Made by a program: the position numbers and the translations under genes. Below the pieces are notes generated by a model. That model was not told the origin of the DNA, did no database searches, and saw nothing but the letters and a program-made list of their open reading frames with translations. Of a stretch of 64,000 nucleotides of DNA, positions 27,956 to 36,884 are shown in pieces (position 1 is the stretch's first letter; each line of letters begins with the position of its first letter). Where the stretch lies: contig NZ_LT992502.1 in the NCBI RefSeq assembly GCF_900324475.1, positions 2,604,001-2,668,000 on the forward strand. Direction: 5' to 3'. The DNA comes from Enterobacter bugandensis. GTDB lineage: Bacteria; Pseudomonadota; Gammaproteobacteria; Enterobacterales; Enterobacteriaceae.

Positions 27956-29596
27956 ATGCGTCTGGTTTTATCGTCCTTTTTTGCACTCGGTCTGTTCAGC
28001 GGCCTGGCGTTTGCTGCGCCCGGGCAGTCTACGCAGCCTGACATTCGTGACAGCGGCTTCGTCTATTGCGTAAGTGGCCAGGTGGACACCTTCAACCCGC
28101 AAAAAGCGGGCAGCGGGCTGATTGTGGATACGCTCGCCGCGCAGCTTTACGACCGTCTGCTTGATGTCGACCCGTACACCTATCGCCTGGTGCCTGAACT
28201 TGCGGAAAGCTGGGAAGTCCTGGATAACGGTGCAACCTACCGTTTTCGCCTGCGCGATGATGTCGCGTTTCAGCGTACGCCGTGGTTTACCCCTACGCGC
28301 AAGCTGAACGCGGATGACGTGGTCTTCACCTTCCAGCGTATCTTTAACCGTAACCACCCGTGGCATAACGTTAACGGGGATAATTTCCCCTATTTCGACA
28401 GCCTGCAGTTTGCCGACACCGTTAAAAGCGTGCGCAAGCTGGATAGCCGGACGGTTGAATTTACGCTGACGCGCCCGGATGCCTCCTTCCTCTGGCACCT
28501 GGCGACCCACTATGCGTCCGTTATGTCCGCCGAATACGCGGCGAAGCTGACGAAAAAAGATCGTCAGGAGCTGCTCGACCGCCAGCCGGTCGGTACCGGT
28601 CCATTCCAGCTGGCCGAATACCGCGCGGGGCAATATATTCGCCTGCAACGCCACGAACATTTCTGGCGTGGTACGCCGCTGATGCCGCAGGTGGTGGTCG
28701 ATCTCGGGTCTGGCGGAACGGGACGGCTCTCGAAACTGCTCACCGGGGAATGCGACGTGCTCGCCTGGCCCGCTGCCAGCCAGCTCACCATTTTGCGCGA
28801 CGATCCGCGTCTGCGTCTGACGTTACGCCCGGGGATGAACATCGCTTATCTGGCCTTTAACACCGATAAGCCGCCGCTGAACAACCCTGCCGTACGTCAC
28901 GCTCTGGCGCTGGCGATCAACAACCAGCGTCTGATGCAGTCGATCTACTACGGCACGGCGGAAACCGCCGCCTCAATTTTACCGCGCGCCTCGTGGGCCT
29001 ACGACGGTGAGGCTAAAATTACGGAATACAATCCGGCAAAAGCGCGTGAACAACTGAAAGCGCTGGGCGCGGAAAACCTGACGCTCCAGCTTTGGGTGCC
29101 CACCAGCTCCCAGGCGTGGAACCCGAGCCCGCTGAAAACCGCTGAACTGCTGCAGGCGGATATGGCGCAAGTGGGTGTAAAGGTGATCATCGTACCGGTT
29201 GAGGGCCGTTTCCAGGAGGCGCGCCTGATGGATATGAATCACGACCTCACCCTGACAGGCTGGGCTACCGACAGTAACGATCCGGACAGCTTCTTCCGGC
29301 CCCTGCTGAGCTGTGCTGCGATAAATTCGCAGACCAACTACGCCCACTGGTGTAACCGGGAGTTCGACGCCGTGCTGCAAAAAGCGCTCTCTTCCCAACA
29401 GCTGGCCTCGCGCATTGACGCTTACGATGAAGCGCAAAAGATACTCGCTCAGGAACTGCCGGTGCTTCCGCTGGCCTCTTCCCTGCGCCTTCAGGCCTAC
29501 CGCTATGATATTAAAGGCCTGGTGCTGAGCCCGTTCGGCAACGCCTCGTTCGCCGGCGTATCGCGTGAAAAAGAACAAGAGGTGAAAAAACCATGA
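27956..29596 (+). CDS. sapA: SapA, peptide-binding protein of the Sap ABC system
   Basis: Periplasmic SBP family 5 protein of 546 residues with a signal peptide of about 20 residues (FSGLAFA, then APGQ). In Salmonella and Haemophilus Sap proteins bind antimicrobial peptides or heme. The chain matches K-12 SapA closely throughout, for example [18 protein letters not shown] and [16 protein letters not shown]. It follows pspF by 88 bases in the same direction; in K-12 ymjA and the puu genes stand between them. Its stop overlaps the sapB start by 4 bases. The ribosome-binding site is weak. Confidence 0.94.
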   Translation: MRLVLSSFFALGLFSGLAFAAPGQSTQPDIRDSGFVYCVSGQVDTFNPQKAGSGLIVDTLAAQLYDRLLDVDPYTYRLVPELAESWEVLDNGATYRFRLRDDVAFQRTPWFTPTRKLNADDVVFTFQRIFNRNHPWHNVNGDNFPYFDSLQFADTVKSVRKLDSRTVEFTLTRPDASFLWHLATHYASVMSAEYAAKLTKKDRQELLDRQPVGTGPFQLAEYRAGQYIRLQRHEHFWRGTPLMPQVVVDLGSGGTGRLSKLLTGECDVLAWPAASQLTILRDDPRLRLTLRPGMNIAYLAFNTDKPPLNNPAVRHALALAINNQRLMQSIYYGTAETAASILPRASWAYDGEAKITEYNPAKAREQLKALGAENLTLQLWVPTSSQAWNPSPLKTAELLQADMAQVGVKVIIVPVEGRFQEARLMDMNHDLTLTGWATDSNDPDSFFRPLLSCAAINSQTNYAHWCNREFDAVLQKALSSQQLASRIDAYDEAQKILAQELPVLPLASSLRLQAYRYDIKGLVLSPFGNASFAGVSREKEQEVKKP

Positions 29597-30558
29597 TTAT
29601 TTTTACCTTGCGTCGGCTCCTTTTACTGCTGGTGACGCTCTTTTTCCTGAACTTTGTCGGCTTCAGCCTGAGCTATTTTACGCCGCATGCCCCGCTACAG
29701 GGCTCATCGCTGTGGGATGCCTGGCTGTTCTGGTTTAACGGTCTGCTGCACTGGGATTTCGGCGTGTCGAGCATCAACGGGCAGCTTATCTCCGAGCAGT
29801 TGAAGGAGGTGTTCCCGGCCACGATGGAGCTGTGCATTCTGGCCTTCGGCTTTGCCCTGATGGTAGGTATTCCCGTGGGCATGCTGGCCGGGATCTACCG
29901 CAACAAATGGCAGGATAAGTTTATCAGCGCCCTTGCCCTGCTCGGCTTCTCTATCCCGGTATTCTGGCTGGCGCTGCTGCTGACGCTGTTCTTCTCGCTG
30001 ACGATGGGTTGGCTACCGGTCTCTGGCCGTTTTGACCTGCTCTATACGGTTAAAACGGTAACGGGTTTTGCCATCATTGACGCCTGGCTGTCCGATTCCG
30101 TCTGGCGCCATGAGATGATCGTCAGCGCCCTGCGTCATATGGTACTGCCGGTGCTGACGCTGGCGGTTGCGCCGACAACCGAGGTGATCCGCCTGATGCG
30201 CCTGAGCACCATCGAGGTGTTTGAGCAGAACTATGTCAAAGCTGCCGCCACGCGCGGATTGTCGCGCCTGACCATATTGCGCCGCAACGTCCTGCACAAC
30301 GCTCTGCCGCCGGTAATTCCGCGCCTGGGGCTGCAGTTTTCCACCATGCTTACGCTGGCCATGATCACCGAGATGGTCTTTAGCTGGCCCGGGCTGGGAC
30401 GTTGGCTGATTAACGCCATCCGTCAGCAGGATTATGCTGCTATCTCAGCGGGTGTGATGGTGATTGGTTCGCTGGTCATTATTGTTAACGTGTTGTCCGA
30501 TATTTTGGGTGCGATGGCTAACCCATTGAAGCATAAGGAATGGTATGCCTTACGATAA
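29593..30558 (+). CDS. sapB: SapB, permease of the Sap system
   Basis: DppB-type inner membrane permease, 321 residues, about six membrane segments. The EAA-type coupling loop is [22 protein letters not shown]. With SapC it forms the channel; in E. coli SapBCDF exports putrescine. Its 3' end overlaps sapC by 14 bases. Confidence 0.94.
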   Translation: MIIFTLRRLLLLLVTLFFLNFVGFSLSYFTPHAPLQGSSLWDAWLFWFNGLLHWDFGVSSINGQLISEQLKEVFPATMELCILAFGFALMVGIPVGMLAGIYRNKWQDKFISALALLGFSIPVFWLALLLTLFFSLTMGWLPVSGRFDLLYTVKTVTGFAIIDAWLSDSVWRHEMIVSALRHMVLPVLTLAVAPTTEVIRLMRLSTIEVFEQNYVKAAATRGLSRLTILRRNVLHNALPPVIPRLGLQFSTMLTLAMITEMVFSWPGLGRWLINAIRQQDYAAISAGVMVIGSLVIIVNVLSDILGAMANPLKHKEWYALR

Positions 30559-31435
30559 CGTTTACAGTGAAAAGCGCACGCCCGGTGCGCTGCGTACCGT
30601 GTGGCGAAAGTTCTATGGTGACACCACGGCAATGATCGGCCTTTATGGCTGCGCCGGTCTGGTATTGCTTTGCCTCTTTGGTTCGTGGTTTGCGCCTTAT
30701 GGCATCGATCAGCAGTTCCTTGGCTATCAGCTGCTACCGCCTTCCTGGTCACGCTACGGCGAAGTCTCATTCTTCCTCGGCACTGACGATCTCGGACGCG
30801 ACGTATTGAGCCGTCTGTTAAGCGGGGCAGCCCCGACGGTGGGCGGCGCGTTTGTCGTGACGCTCGCGGCGACGCTCTGTGGACTTGCGCTCGGTATTTT
30901 CGCGGGCTCCACGCATGGCCTGCGCTCGGCGGTGCTGAACCACATTCTGGACACGCTGCTGTCGATTCCGTCTCTGCTGCTGGCAATCATTGTGGTTGCC
31001 TTTGCCGGTCCGCATCTGTCGCATGCCATGTTCGCCGTCTGGCTGGCTATCCTCCCCCGCATCGTGCGCTCGGTTTACAGCATGGTGCATGACGAGCTGG
31101 AAAAAGAGTATGTCGTTGCGGCCCGTCTGGACGGCGCGACGACCTTCAATATTCTGTGGTTTGCCGTTCTGCCAAACATCGCCGCCGGGCTGGTCACCGA
31201 GATCACCCGCGCGCTGTCGATGGCGATTCTGGACATCGCTGCGCTCGGGTTCCTCGACCTCGGCGCGCAGCTGCCGTCCCCTGAATGGGGTGCGATGCTC
31301 GGTGACGCGCTGGAATTGATCTACGTGGCGCCGTGGACGGTTATGCTGCCGGGGGCGGCGATTATGGTAAGCGTGTTGCTGATCAACCTGCTGGGCGATG
31401 GTATTCGCCGTGCAATTAACGCGGGGGTGCAATAA
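30545..31435 (+). CDS. sapC: SapC, permease of the Sap system
   Basis: DppC-type inner membrane permease, 296 residues. It has a long N-terminal cytoplasmic arm (about 1-30), then about six membrane segments. The coupling loop is [21 protein letters not shown], with [14 protein letters not shown] before it as in the family. It partners SapB; the stop shares one base with the sapD start (TAATG). Confidence 0.94.
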   Translation: MPYDNVYSEKRTPGALRTVWRKFYGDTTAMIGLYGCAGLVLLCLFGSWFAPYGIDQQFLGYQLLPPSWSRYGEVSFFLGTDDLGRDVLSRLLSGAAPTVGGAFVVTLAATLCGLALGIFAGSTHGLRSAVLNHILDTLLSIPSLLLAIIVVAFAGPHLSHAMFAVWLAILPRIVRSVYSMVHDELEKEYVVAARLDGATTFNILWFAVLPNIAAGLVTEITRALSMAILDIAALGFLDLGAQLPSPEWGAMLGDALELIYVAPWTVMLPGAAIMVSVLLINLLGDGIRRAINAGVQ

Positions 31436-32427
31436 TGCCGCTTCTTGATATTCGCAACCTCACCATTGAATTCAAAACCGGTGAAGGCTGGGTTAAAGCC
31501 GTCGATCGCATCAGCATTACTCTCGCCGAGGGCGAGATTCGCGGGCTGGTGGGTGAATCTGGTTCGGGAAAAAGCCTGATCGCCAAAGCTATCTGCGGCG
31601 TGGCGAAAGACAACTGGCGCGTGACCGCCGACCGCATGCGGTTCGACGATATAGACCTGCTGCGCCTCTCCCCGCGCGAGCGTCGCAAGCTGGTCGGCCA
31701 TAACGTCTCGATGATTTTCCAGGAGCCACAGTCCTGCCTCGATCCGTCCGAGCGCGTAGGCAAACAGCTGATGCAGAACATTCCCGGCTGGACCTATAAA
31801 GGCCGCTGGTGGCAGCGTTTCGGCTGGCGCAAGCGCCGCGCCATTGAGCTATTACACCGCGTCGGGATCAAAGACCATAAAGACGCGATGCGCAGCTTCC
31901 CGTATGAGCTGACCGACGGTGAATGCCAGAAGGTGATGATTGCCATCGCCCTGGCTAATCAGCCGCGTTTGCTGATTGCAGATGAACCCACCAACGCGAT
32001 GGAGCCGACCACCCAGGCACAAATTTTCCGCCTGCTGTCTCGCCTGAACCAGAACAATAACACCACCATTTTGCTGATCAGCCATGACCTGCAAATGCTC
32101 AGCAAATGGGCGGATAAAATTGACGTGATGTACTGCGGGCAAACGGTCGAAACTGCCCCGAGTGAGGAGCTGATCGCCGCGCCGCACCATCCATATACGC
32201 AGGCGCTTATCCGCGCCATTCCTGATTTTGGCAGCGCCATGCCGCACAAGAGCCGTCTGAATACCCTGCCCGGAGCGATTCCGCTGCTGGAATCGTTGCC
32301 GATAGGCTGTCGTCTGGGGCCGCGTTGTCCGTATGCTCAGCGTAAATGTATCGAAACGCCGCGCCTGACCGGCGCCAAAAATCATCTTTACGCCTGTCAT
32401 TTCCCGCTGAACATGGAGAGAGAGTGA
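31435..32427 (+). CDS. sapD: SapD, ATPase of the Sap system
   Basis: OppD-type ABC ATPase, 330 residues. Walker A is GESGSGKSL, Walker [14 protein letters not shown], and a C-terminal oligopeptide-transporter region has the cysteine-containing segment [16 protein letters not shown], possibly binding an iron-sulfur cluster. The signature is [12 protein letters not shown] instead of LSGGQ, as in K-12. In E. coli SapD (TrkE) also supports potassium uptake by TrkH and TrkG. Confidence 0.94.
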   Translation: MPLLDIRNLTIEFKTGEGWVKAVDRISITLAEGEIRGLVGESGSGKSLIAKAICGVAKDNWRVTADRMRFDDIDLLRLSPRERRKLVGHNVSMIFQEPQSCLDPSERVGKQLMQNIPGWTYKGRWWQRFGWRKRRAIELLHRVGIKDHKDAMRSFPYELTDGECQKVMIAIALANQPRLLIADEPTNAMEPTTQAQIFRLLSRLNQNNNTTILLISHDLQMLSKWADKIDVMYCGQTVETAPSEELIAAPHHPYTQALIRAIPDFGSAMPHKSRLNTLPGAIPLLESLPIGCRLGPRCPYAQRKCIETPRLTGAKNHLYACHFPLNMERE

Positions 32428-32428
32428 A

Positions 32429-33235
32429 ATGGTCGAAACCTTGCTGGAAGTCCGCAATCTGAGTAAGACCTTTCGCTATCGCACGGGGCTGTTTCATCGT
32501 CAGACTGTCGAAGCGGTTAAGCCGCTGAGTTTTACCCTGCGTGAAAAACAGACGCTGGCGATCATCGGCGAAAACGGCTCCGGCAAATCTACGCTGGCGA
32601 AAATGCTTGCCGGCATGGTCGAGCCCACTGCTGGAGAAGTGTTGATTGACGATCATCCTCTGCAGTTTGGCGATTACTCTTTTCGCAGCCAGCGCATCCG
32701 CATGATCTTCCAGGATCCGTCTACCTCGCTTAATCCACGCCAGCGCATTTCGCAGATCCTTGATTTCCCTCTGCGTCTGAATACCGAACTGGAGCCAGAG
32801 GCGCGCCGCAAGCGTATCTTCGAAACGCTGCGTATGGTTGGGCTGTTACCGGATCACGAAAGCTACTACCCGCATATGCTGGCTCCCGGTCAGAAACAGC
32901 GTCTGGGTCTGGCCCGCGCGTTGATTCTGCGCCCGAAAGTGATCGTTGCAGACGAAGCGCTTGCCTCGCTGGATATGTCGATGCGTTCGCAGCTGATCAA
33001 CCTGATGCTCGAATTACAGGAAAAGCAGGGTATCTCCTACATCTACGTCACCCAGCATCTGGGGATGATGAAGCACATCAGCGATCAGGTAATGGTCATG
33101 CACCAGGGGGAAGTCGTCGAGCGCGGCAGCACGGCGGATGTAATGGCCTCCCCGCTTCATGAGCTGACGAAAAGGCTGATTGCCGGGCATTTCGGTGAAG
33201 CATTGACCGCCGATGCGTGGAGAAAAGACCGTTAA
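32429..33235 (+). CDS. sapF: SapF, ATPase of the Sap system
   Basis: OppF-type ABC ATPase, 268 residues. Walker A GENGSGKST, Q-loop MIFQDPSTSLNPRQ, Walker B VIVADEALASLD, H-loop YVTQHLGMM. The signature is LAPGQKQRLGLARAL, not LSGGQ. It is one base after sapD and ends the operon before the strong terminator at 33270. Confidence 0.94.
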   Translation: MVETLLEVRNLSKTFRYRTGLFHRQTVEAVKPLSFTLREKQTLAIIGENGSGKSTLAKMLAGMVEPTAGEVLIDDHPLQFGDYSFRSQRIRMIFQDPSTSLNPRQRISQILDFPLRLNTELEPEARRKRIFETLRMVGLLPDHESYYPHMLAPGQKQRLGLARALILRPKVIVADEALASLDMSMRSQLINLMLELQEKQGISYIYVTQHLGMMKHISDQVMVMHQGEVVERGSTADVMASPLHELTKRLIAGHFGEALTADAWRKDR

Positions 33236-33269
33236 GCGCGGCGGTAAACACGGATTGCTCCGCTCAAAT

Positions 33270-33312
33270 AAGGATTAAATAGCCTGCGTGCGCTATTTAA
33301 TCCTTTTATTTT
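33270..33312 (+). terminator. Strong terminator of sapABCDF
   Basis: Perfect 14-base stem AAGGATTAAATAGC / GCTATTTAATCCTT, 8-base loop, then TTATTTTTAT. Confidence 0.9.
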
Positions 33313-33395
33313 TATCTCCATCCCTGCTCCATATTTTAAGCAATATCCATCAATAGTTCTTCTCCAGAATACCGGGACATTACGGAGGAGAAGAA

Positions 33396-34310
33396 ATGAA
33401 CACCACCACATATGTTCTAAAATATACGGAGTATCTCATCAGAAAATGCCGTTCATATTTCATGACGGACCTCAATTTTCATACTGCAAAACTCAAAAAG
33501 ACATCAGGCATAACCCCTGACATTAAATCACCCACTACGTTGAGTGAAAAAATATGTCATCGCCTGGTCTATGACCATAATAATCTCTACACAATGCTTG
33601 CCGATAAACTCGCCGTCCGCGAATACGTTGCGTCCAGAACAACGCGAGTAAAAGCGGTGCCTTTGATTGGTGTATACCGCAGGTTTTCGCATATCGATTT
33701 TTCAACACTGCCCGATCAATTCGTCCTTAAGTGCAATCATGACAGTGGAAGCACAATAATCTGTACAAACAAAGACCAGTTCAATTACCGGCAGGCCCGA
33801 AAAAAGCTCACTCTCGCATTAAAGAAGAATTTGTATTACACCACGCGCGAGTGGCAGTACAAAAATATTACACCCGTTATACTGTGTGAGCCCTATGTCG
33901 ATCTTTTCAATAATGCGGACAGGAACAGCACGCCGGAAATGCTGAGAATTCACTGTTTTCACGGCGTCGCACACTATGTTGAGGCCGATTTTTCAGATGA
34001 CCGCGGCAGAGAGTTTATCAACGTTTACGACCGACACTGGAATTTACAGCCCTTCCAGATGGAATATCCTAATACGCCGGTTGCGCCCGGCGAGCCGAAA
34101 TTGTACCGTGAGGCTCTGCTGGCCGCTCAGGAGCTGGCGAAGGGCCTTGACTACTGCCGCGTTGACCTCATGTTGAAAAGCGATGAAATTTACTTCAGTG
34201 AAATAACCTTAAGCCCAAAACGGGGCAAACTGCGAATTACCCCTCTGGAATGGGATACAAAGTTAGGCGATATATGGCAGTTGCCGCTATCGGCAGGCAG
34301 GCCAGGCTGA
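33396..34310 (+). CDS. TupA-like ATP-grasp protein (predicted surface polymer modification)
   Basis: A 304-residue protein with the pattern of the TupA-like ATP-grasp family (PF14305): TTLSEKICHRLVYDH, then LADKLAVREYVASR, PLIGVYRRFSHIDF, LPDQFVLKCNHDSGS and a late FSEITLSPKRGK. TupA itself makes teichuronopeptide in Bacillus. Gram-negative members sit in O-antigen and capsule loci and may join amino acids to sugars. No signal peptide or membrane segment is obvious. The start has AGGAGAAG 6 bases upstream. The gene is richer in A and T than its neighbours and stands alone right after the sap terminator, with no other polysaccharide gene near, which suggests transfer. Substrate unknown. Confidence 0.7.
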   Translation: MNTTTYVLKYTEYLIRKCRSYFMTDLNFHTAKLKKTSGITPDIKSPTTLSEKICHRLVYDHNNLYTMLADKLAVREYVASRTTRVKAVPLIGVYRRFSHIDFSTLPDQFVLKCNHDSGSTIICTNKDQFNYRQARKKLTLALKKNLYYTTREWQYKNITPVILCEPYVDLFNNADRNSTPEMLRIHCFHGVAHYVEADFSDDRGREFINVYDRHWNLQPFQMEYPNTPVAPGEPKLYREALLAAQELAKGLDYCRVDLMLKSDEIYFSEITLSPKRGKLRITPLEWDTKLGDIWQLPLSAGRPG

Positions 34311-34324
34311 CCTGCCGCCAGGGC

Positions 34325-35389
34325 TCAGGCATCGGGCCAGGTCAGTTTGAATAGGGAGTGGTTTTGCTTCGATAAGGTATACGTTACATCGCCACCATGA
34401 GCCAGCATGATGGCTTTTACCACCGATAAGCCTAAACCACATCCTTCAGGATTCACATCTCTGGCACCATTATCCCGCTGGAAGGGTTGAAATAAGAAAT
34501 CATGAAATTCCCTGGGGATGCCCGGCCCGCCATCCTCAATAAGGATATAATTGCCTTTATCAGAGACGCCATTTTTTACGATGAGTTTCCGCGAAGTTGA
34601 ATAATGTAATGCGTTGTCAAACAGAACGGCCAGACACTGATTAATGCGCAACGGATCGAACACGCATCGCTGTTCCCTCAACTCTGTTTTAATTACAAAC
34701 TGATTGTGCTTGAACTCGGGCATGAAAGTATCAAGCGCATCCTGGATTGTGCCTTTGAGGTCCGTTCTGGATTTATACAGCGTATAACCCGCCCCGCCGT
34801 CAGAGCTGATCACCCGAAGATCTTCAATCAAACGGGTTAACCCCTCAGTCTGCTTGAGAAGATTATTAAAAAGCAGCGGATCCGGCTCAAAAACGCCGTC
34901 AACCAGCCCCTGAAGCCGCCCGCGTAAAATCGTGACCGGGGTTCTCAGCTCATGGGCAATGGCGGCGTTCCAGGATTTCCTCTGAATATCCAGCGTCTGG
35001 AGTTTTTCCGCCATTTCATTGAAATCCGTGACCAGATGATTGACCTCTCCCAGACGGGAGCTGGCGCAATAAGCACGGGCATCCAGCTGGCCCTGAGAAA
35101 TTTTTCTCAGGCTGGACGCTACCGCGTTTAACGGGGTGAGTATTCGTGAAGAAAGTTTTATCGTTAAAAATATCGCGATTATCAGACTGATTGTTGTCGC
35201 GGTCCCGATCCACACCCAGTCCCACATCGTCATTTGCTCGTCATCGCCCTCAACGGCACCGCCGGGGAGGTGATCGAGAATAAAAGAGTAAAAAAACCAT
35301 GAGCCCAGTACCGCAATTGCAATGATCATAAACGTCAGCAGCAGCATATACGTTAAGATCTGCCGACTCAGGACAGAATCTCTGTTCAT
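34325..35389 (-). CDS. Sensor histidine kinase, AdeS/BaeS-like
   Basis: A 354-residue membrane sensor kinase. Two membrane segments (about 12-36 and 58-78) enclose a short periplasmic loop of about 20 residues, followed by HAMP (about 80-132), the phospho-acceptor helix with His146 in AAIAHELRTPVTIL, and an ATPase domain with the N box CLAVLFDNALHYS and G boxes EDGGPGIP and GCGLGLSVVKA. The first helix ends in a short acidic loop (GDDEQM). It closely resembles AdeS of Acinetobacter and is coupled to the regulator gene by a 4-base overlap. It probably controls the pump at 36885. Confidence 0.85.
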   Translation of the reverse strand: MNRDSVLSRQILTYMLLLTFMIIAIAVLGSWFFYSFILDHLPGGAVEGDDEQMTMWDWVWIGTATTISLIIAIFLTIKLSSRILTPLNAVASSLRKISQGQLDARAYCASSRLGEVNHLVTDFNEMAEKLQTLDIQRKSWNAAIAHELRTPVTILRGRLQGLVDGVFEPDPLLFNNLLKQTEGLTRLIEDLRVISSDGGAGYTLYKSRTDLKGTIQDALDTFMPEFKHNQFVIKTELREQRCVFDPLRINQCLAVLFDNALHYSTSRKLIVKNGVSDKGNYILIEDGGPGIPREFHDFLFQPFQRDNGARDVNPEGCGLGLSVVKAIMLAHGGDVTYTLSKQNHSLFKLTWPDA

Positions 35390-36090
35390 TTTTTCTCCCC
35401 GAGTCGATAGCCCATCCCCCTGATGCTCTCAGGAACGCCATAAAGGCCTGCAAGCTCCAGCTTTTTACGCAGCTTGCTCATATGGCTGTCTACCGTTCTG
35501 TCGAGCGTATCGCCTTCCGGCAGACACGCGTTAAGTAACTCTTCCCGGGAACAGACCTTTCGCGGGTATCTCACCAGGTAAGTAAGAAGTTTAAATTCCG
35601 TCGTCGTTAATACTGGGGAGACTACCTCTTCGCCCACGGTGACCTCAACGTAGAAATCGTCCGGGTAGACCGTAATAAAAGGCGTCCTGAGAGGCACGGC
35701 ACCCGCCTGCTGAAGAGCGGGTCTGGTTCTGCGCAGCACGGCTTCAACCCGCGCGACCACTTCGGAAGGGTTGAAAGGTTTGATGACGTAATCATCCGCG
35801 CCAAGCCTAAGCCCCATCAGCTTATCCACGTCCTGATCGAGTGCGGACACCATAATGACGGGCACAGAACTTTCCTGACGGAGCGTCGTGAGTACGCTCC
35901 AGCCATCGCATACGGGCAGATGGATATCCAGCAAGATAAGATCGGGTTTATGGAGCCGATTAAGCGCTATCGCCTGTTCGCCCTGCCGGGCTCTCAGCGT
36001 TTTCATCCCAGAACGCTCTAAGTAACTCATCAGTATATCGGCAATTTCGTTTTCATCTTCAACAACAAGGATTAGAGTATTTTTGTTCAT
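35386..36090 (-). CDS. OmpR-family response regulator, AdeR/BaeR-like
   Basis: A 234-residue regulator. The receiver domain has acidic residues in VVEDENEIADI, the phospho-acceptor Asp55 in LLLDIHLPVCDGW and Lys104 in DDYVIKPFNPSEVVARV. The winged-helix OmpR domain follows (about 130-232) with TTTEFKLLTYLVRYPRKVCSREEL and GMGYRLGEKK at the end. It looks most like AdeR/BaeR. The gene is first in a two-gene unit with the kinase and is divergent from the small membrane gene and pump, so the 265-base gap (36091-36355) is the likely target region. Confidence 0.87.
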   Translation of the reverse strand: MNKNTLILVVEDENEIADILMSYLERSGMKTLRARQGEQAIALNRLHKPDLILLDIHLPVCDGWSVLTTLRQESSVPVIMVSALDQDVDKLMGLRLGADDYVIKPFNPSEVVARVEAVLRRTRPALQQAGAVPLRTPFITVYPDDFYVEVTVGEEVVSPVLTTTEFKLLTYLVRYPRKVCSREELLNACLPEGDTLDRTVDSHMSKLRKKLELAGLYGVPESIRGMGYRLGEKK

Positions 36091-36355
36091 TTTATCTCCG
36101 CAGGTAAAATCCCTTTGAGCACGCTATCAGATATCTTTAGCACAATAAGACACAGGCTCCGGGAAAAAGTGCCGTGGCCGCGAAAATTTCCTGGATTAAT
36201 TTAAGTTCCCGGCAATTTCTCCATACAGCCTACACATTCAGTCAATAAAGACTCGACAATGTCAGTCCACAATAGTTATTCGGAGTTAAACCGTCTTTCG
36301 TTTAACGTGGTAAATACCCCTGTCGCTTAAAGGCTTTCTGAATTTGGCTGAGATA
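36091..36355. other. Divergent regulatory gap between response regulator and pump block
   Basis: AT-rich gap between divergent genes, likely holding promoters both ways. The minus-strand side includes the regulator's ribosome-binding site (GGAG at 36097-36100). I see no clear direct-repeat operator of the kind bound by AdeR. Confidence 0.4.
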
Positions 36356-36748
36356 ATGAGCATGGAACTTTCGAAATACTTCTCTCCTAAAAAAATCGGC
36401 ATATTTTCTCTCTTCCTGCTGCTATCGTGGGGATTACTTTATACCTGGCTAGTATTGATGCATATAATGGATGAGAAAGTCGCCGCAACGCTACTCTCTT
36501 CCCCCATGATCTATGGCTGCATTGCCTTGTCGGTTGTCTCTCTGGTAATACAAAACAAAGCAGGCGCGTTCACTGAATTACTTCTCATCGCCTTCTGGCT
36601 AATGGTGATTTTTGTTTATCTCATTATTACGTTCACTGTGCTGCTGAACGTTACGCCAGATTTCAACGATTTGGTGTTTTACTATGAGTGTTATTTAATT
36701 CTCTTTTTTGGCGGTTCACCGTTGTACCTCATCGTGAGAATGATTTAA
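36356..36748 (+). CDS. Small four-helix membrane protein of unknown function
   Basis: A protein of about 130 residues with four hydrophobic segments: IGIFSLFLLLSWGLLYTWLV, MIYGCIALSVVSLVI, LLLIAFWLMVIFVYLIITF and CYLILFFGGSPLYLIVRM. I recognise no family. The start is unclear: ATG at 36356 or 36362, with a weak site upstream. It lies between a two-component system and an RND pump, in the pump's direction, with 136 bases to the pump start, so it may be co-transcribed with it. It is too short and lacks the features of a membrane-fusion protein. It could be a pump accessory subunit or an unrelated gene. Confidence 0.6.
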   Translation: MSMELSKYFSPKKIGIFSLFLLLSWGLLYTWLVLMHIMDEKVAATLLSSPMIYGCIALSVVSLVIQNKAGAFTELLLIAFWLMVIFVYLIITFTVLLNVTPDFNDLVFYYECYLILFFGGSPLYLIVRMI

Positions 36749-36884
36749 ACAACCGCGTTGTTTCGCTCCACACTCTCTCCATAAACCGCCCATGTCCGCT
36801 AAACAGGCGAGTTGTAGACTCTCCATCACACCATCTTGAACAAAATAACTCACTGAAATAGTCACGTATCTGGAAGTTAAATTA

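Noticed and set aside
34290..34324. GC-rich possible hairpin between the ATP-grasp gene and kinase
   Set aside because: Stem is short and imperfect and no T-run follows on either strand.
36747..36763. AAACAAC / GTTGTTT palindrome after the small membrane gene
   Set aside because: Only 7 bases and no T-run; not enough to call a terminator before the pump.
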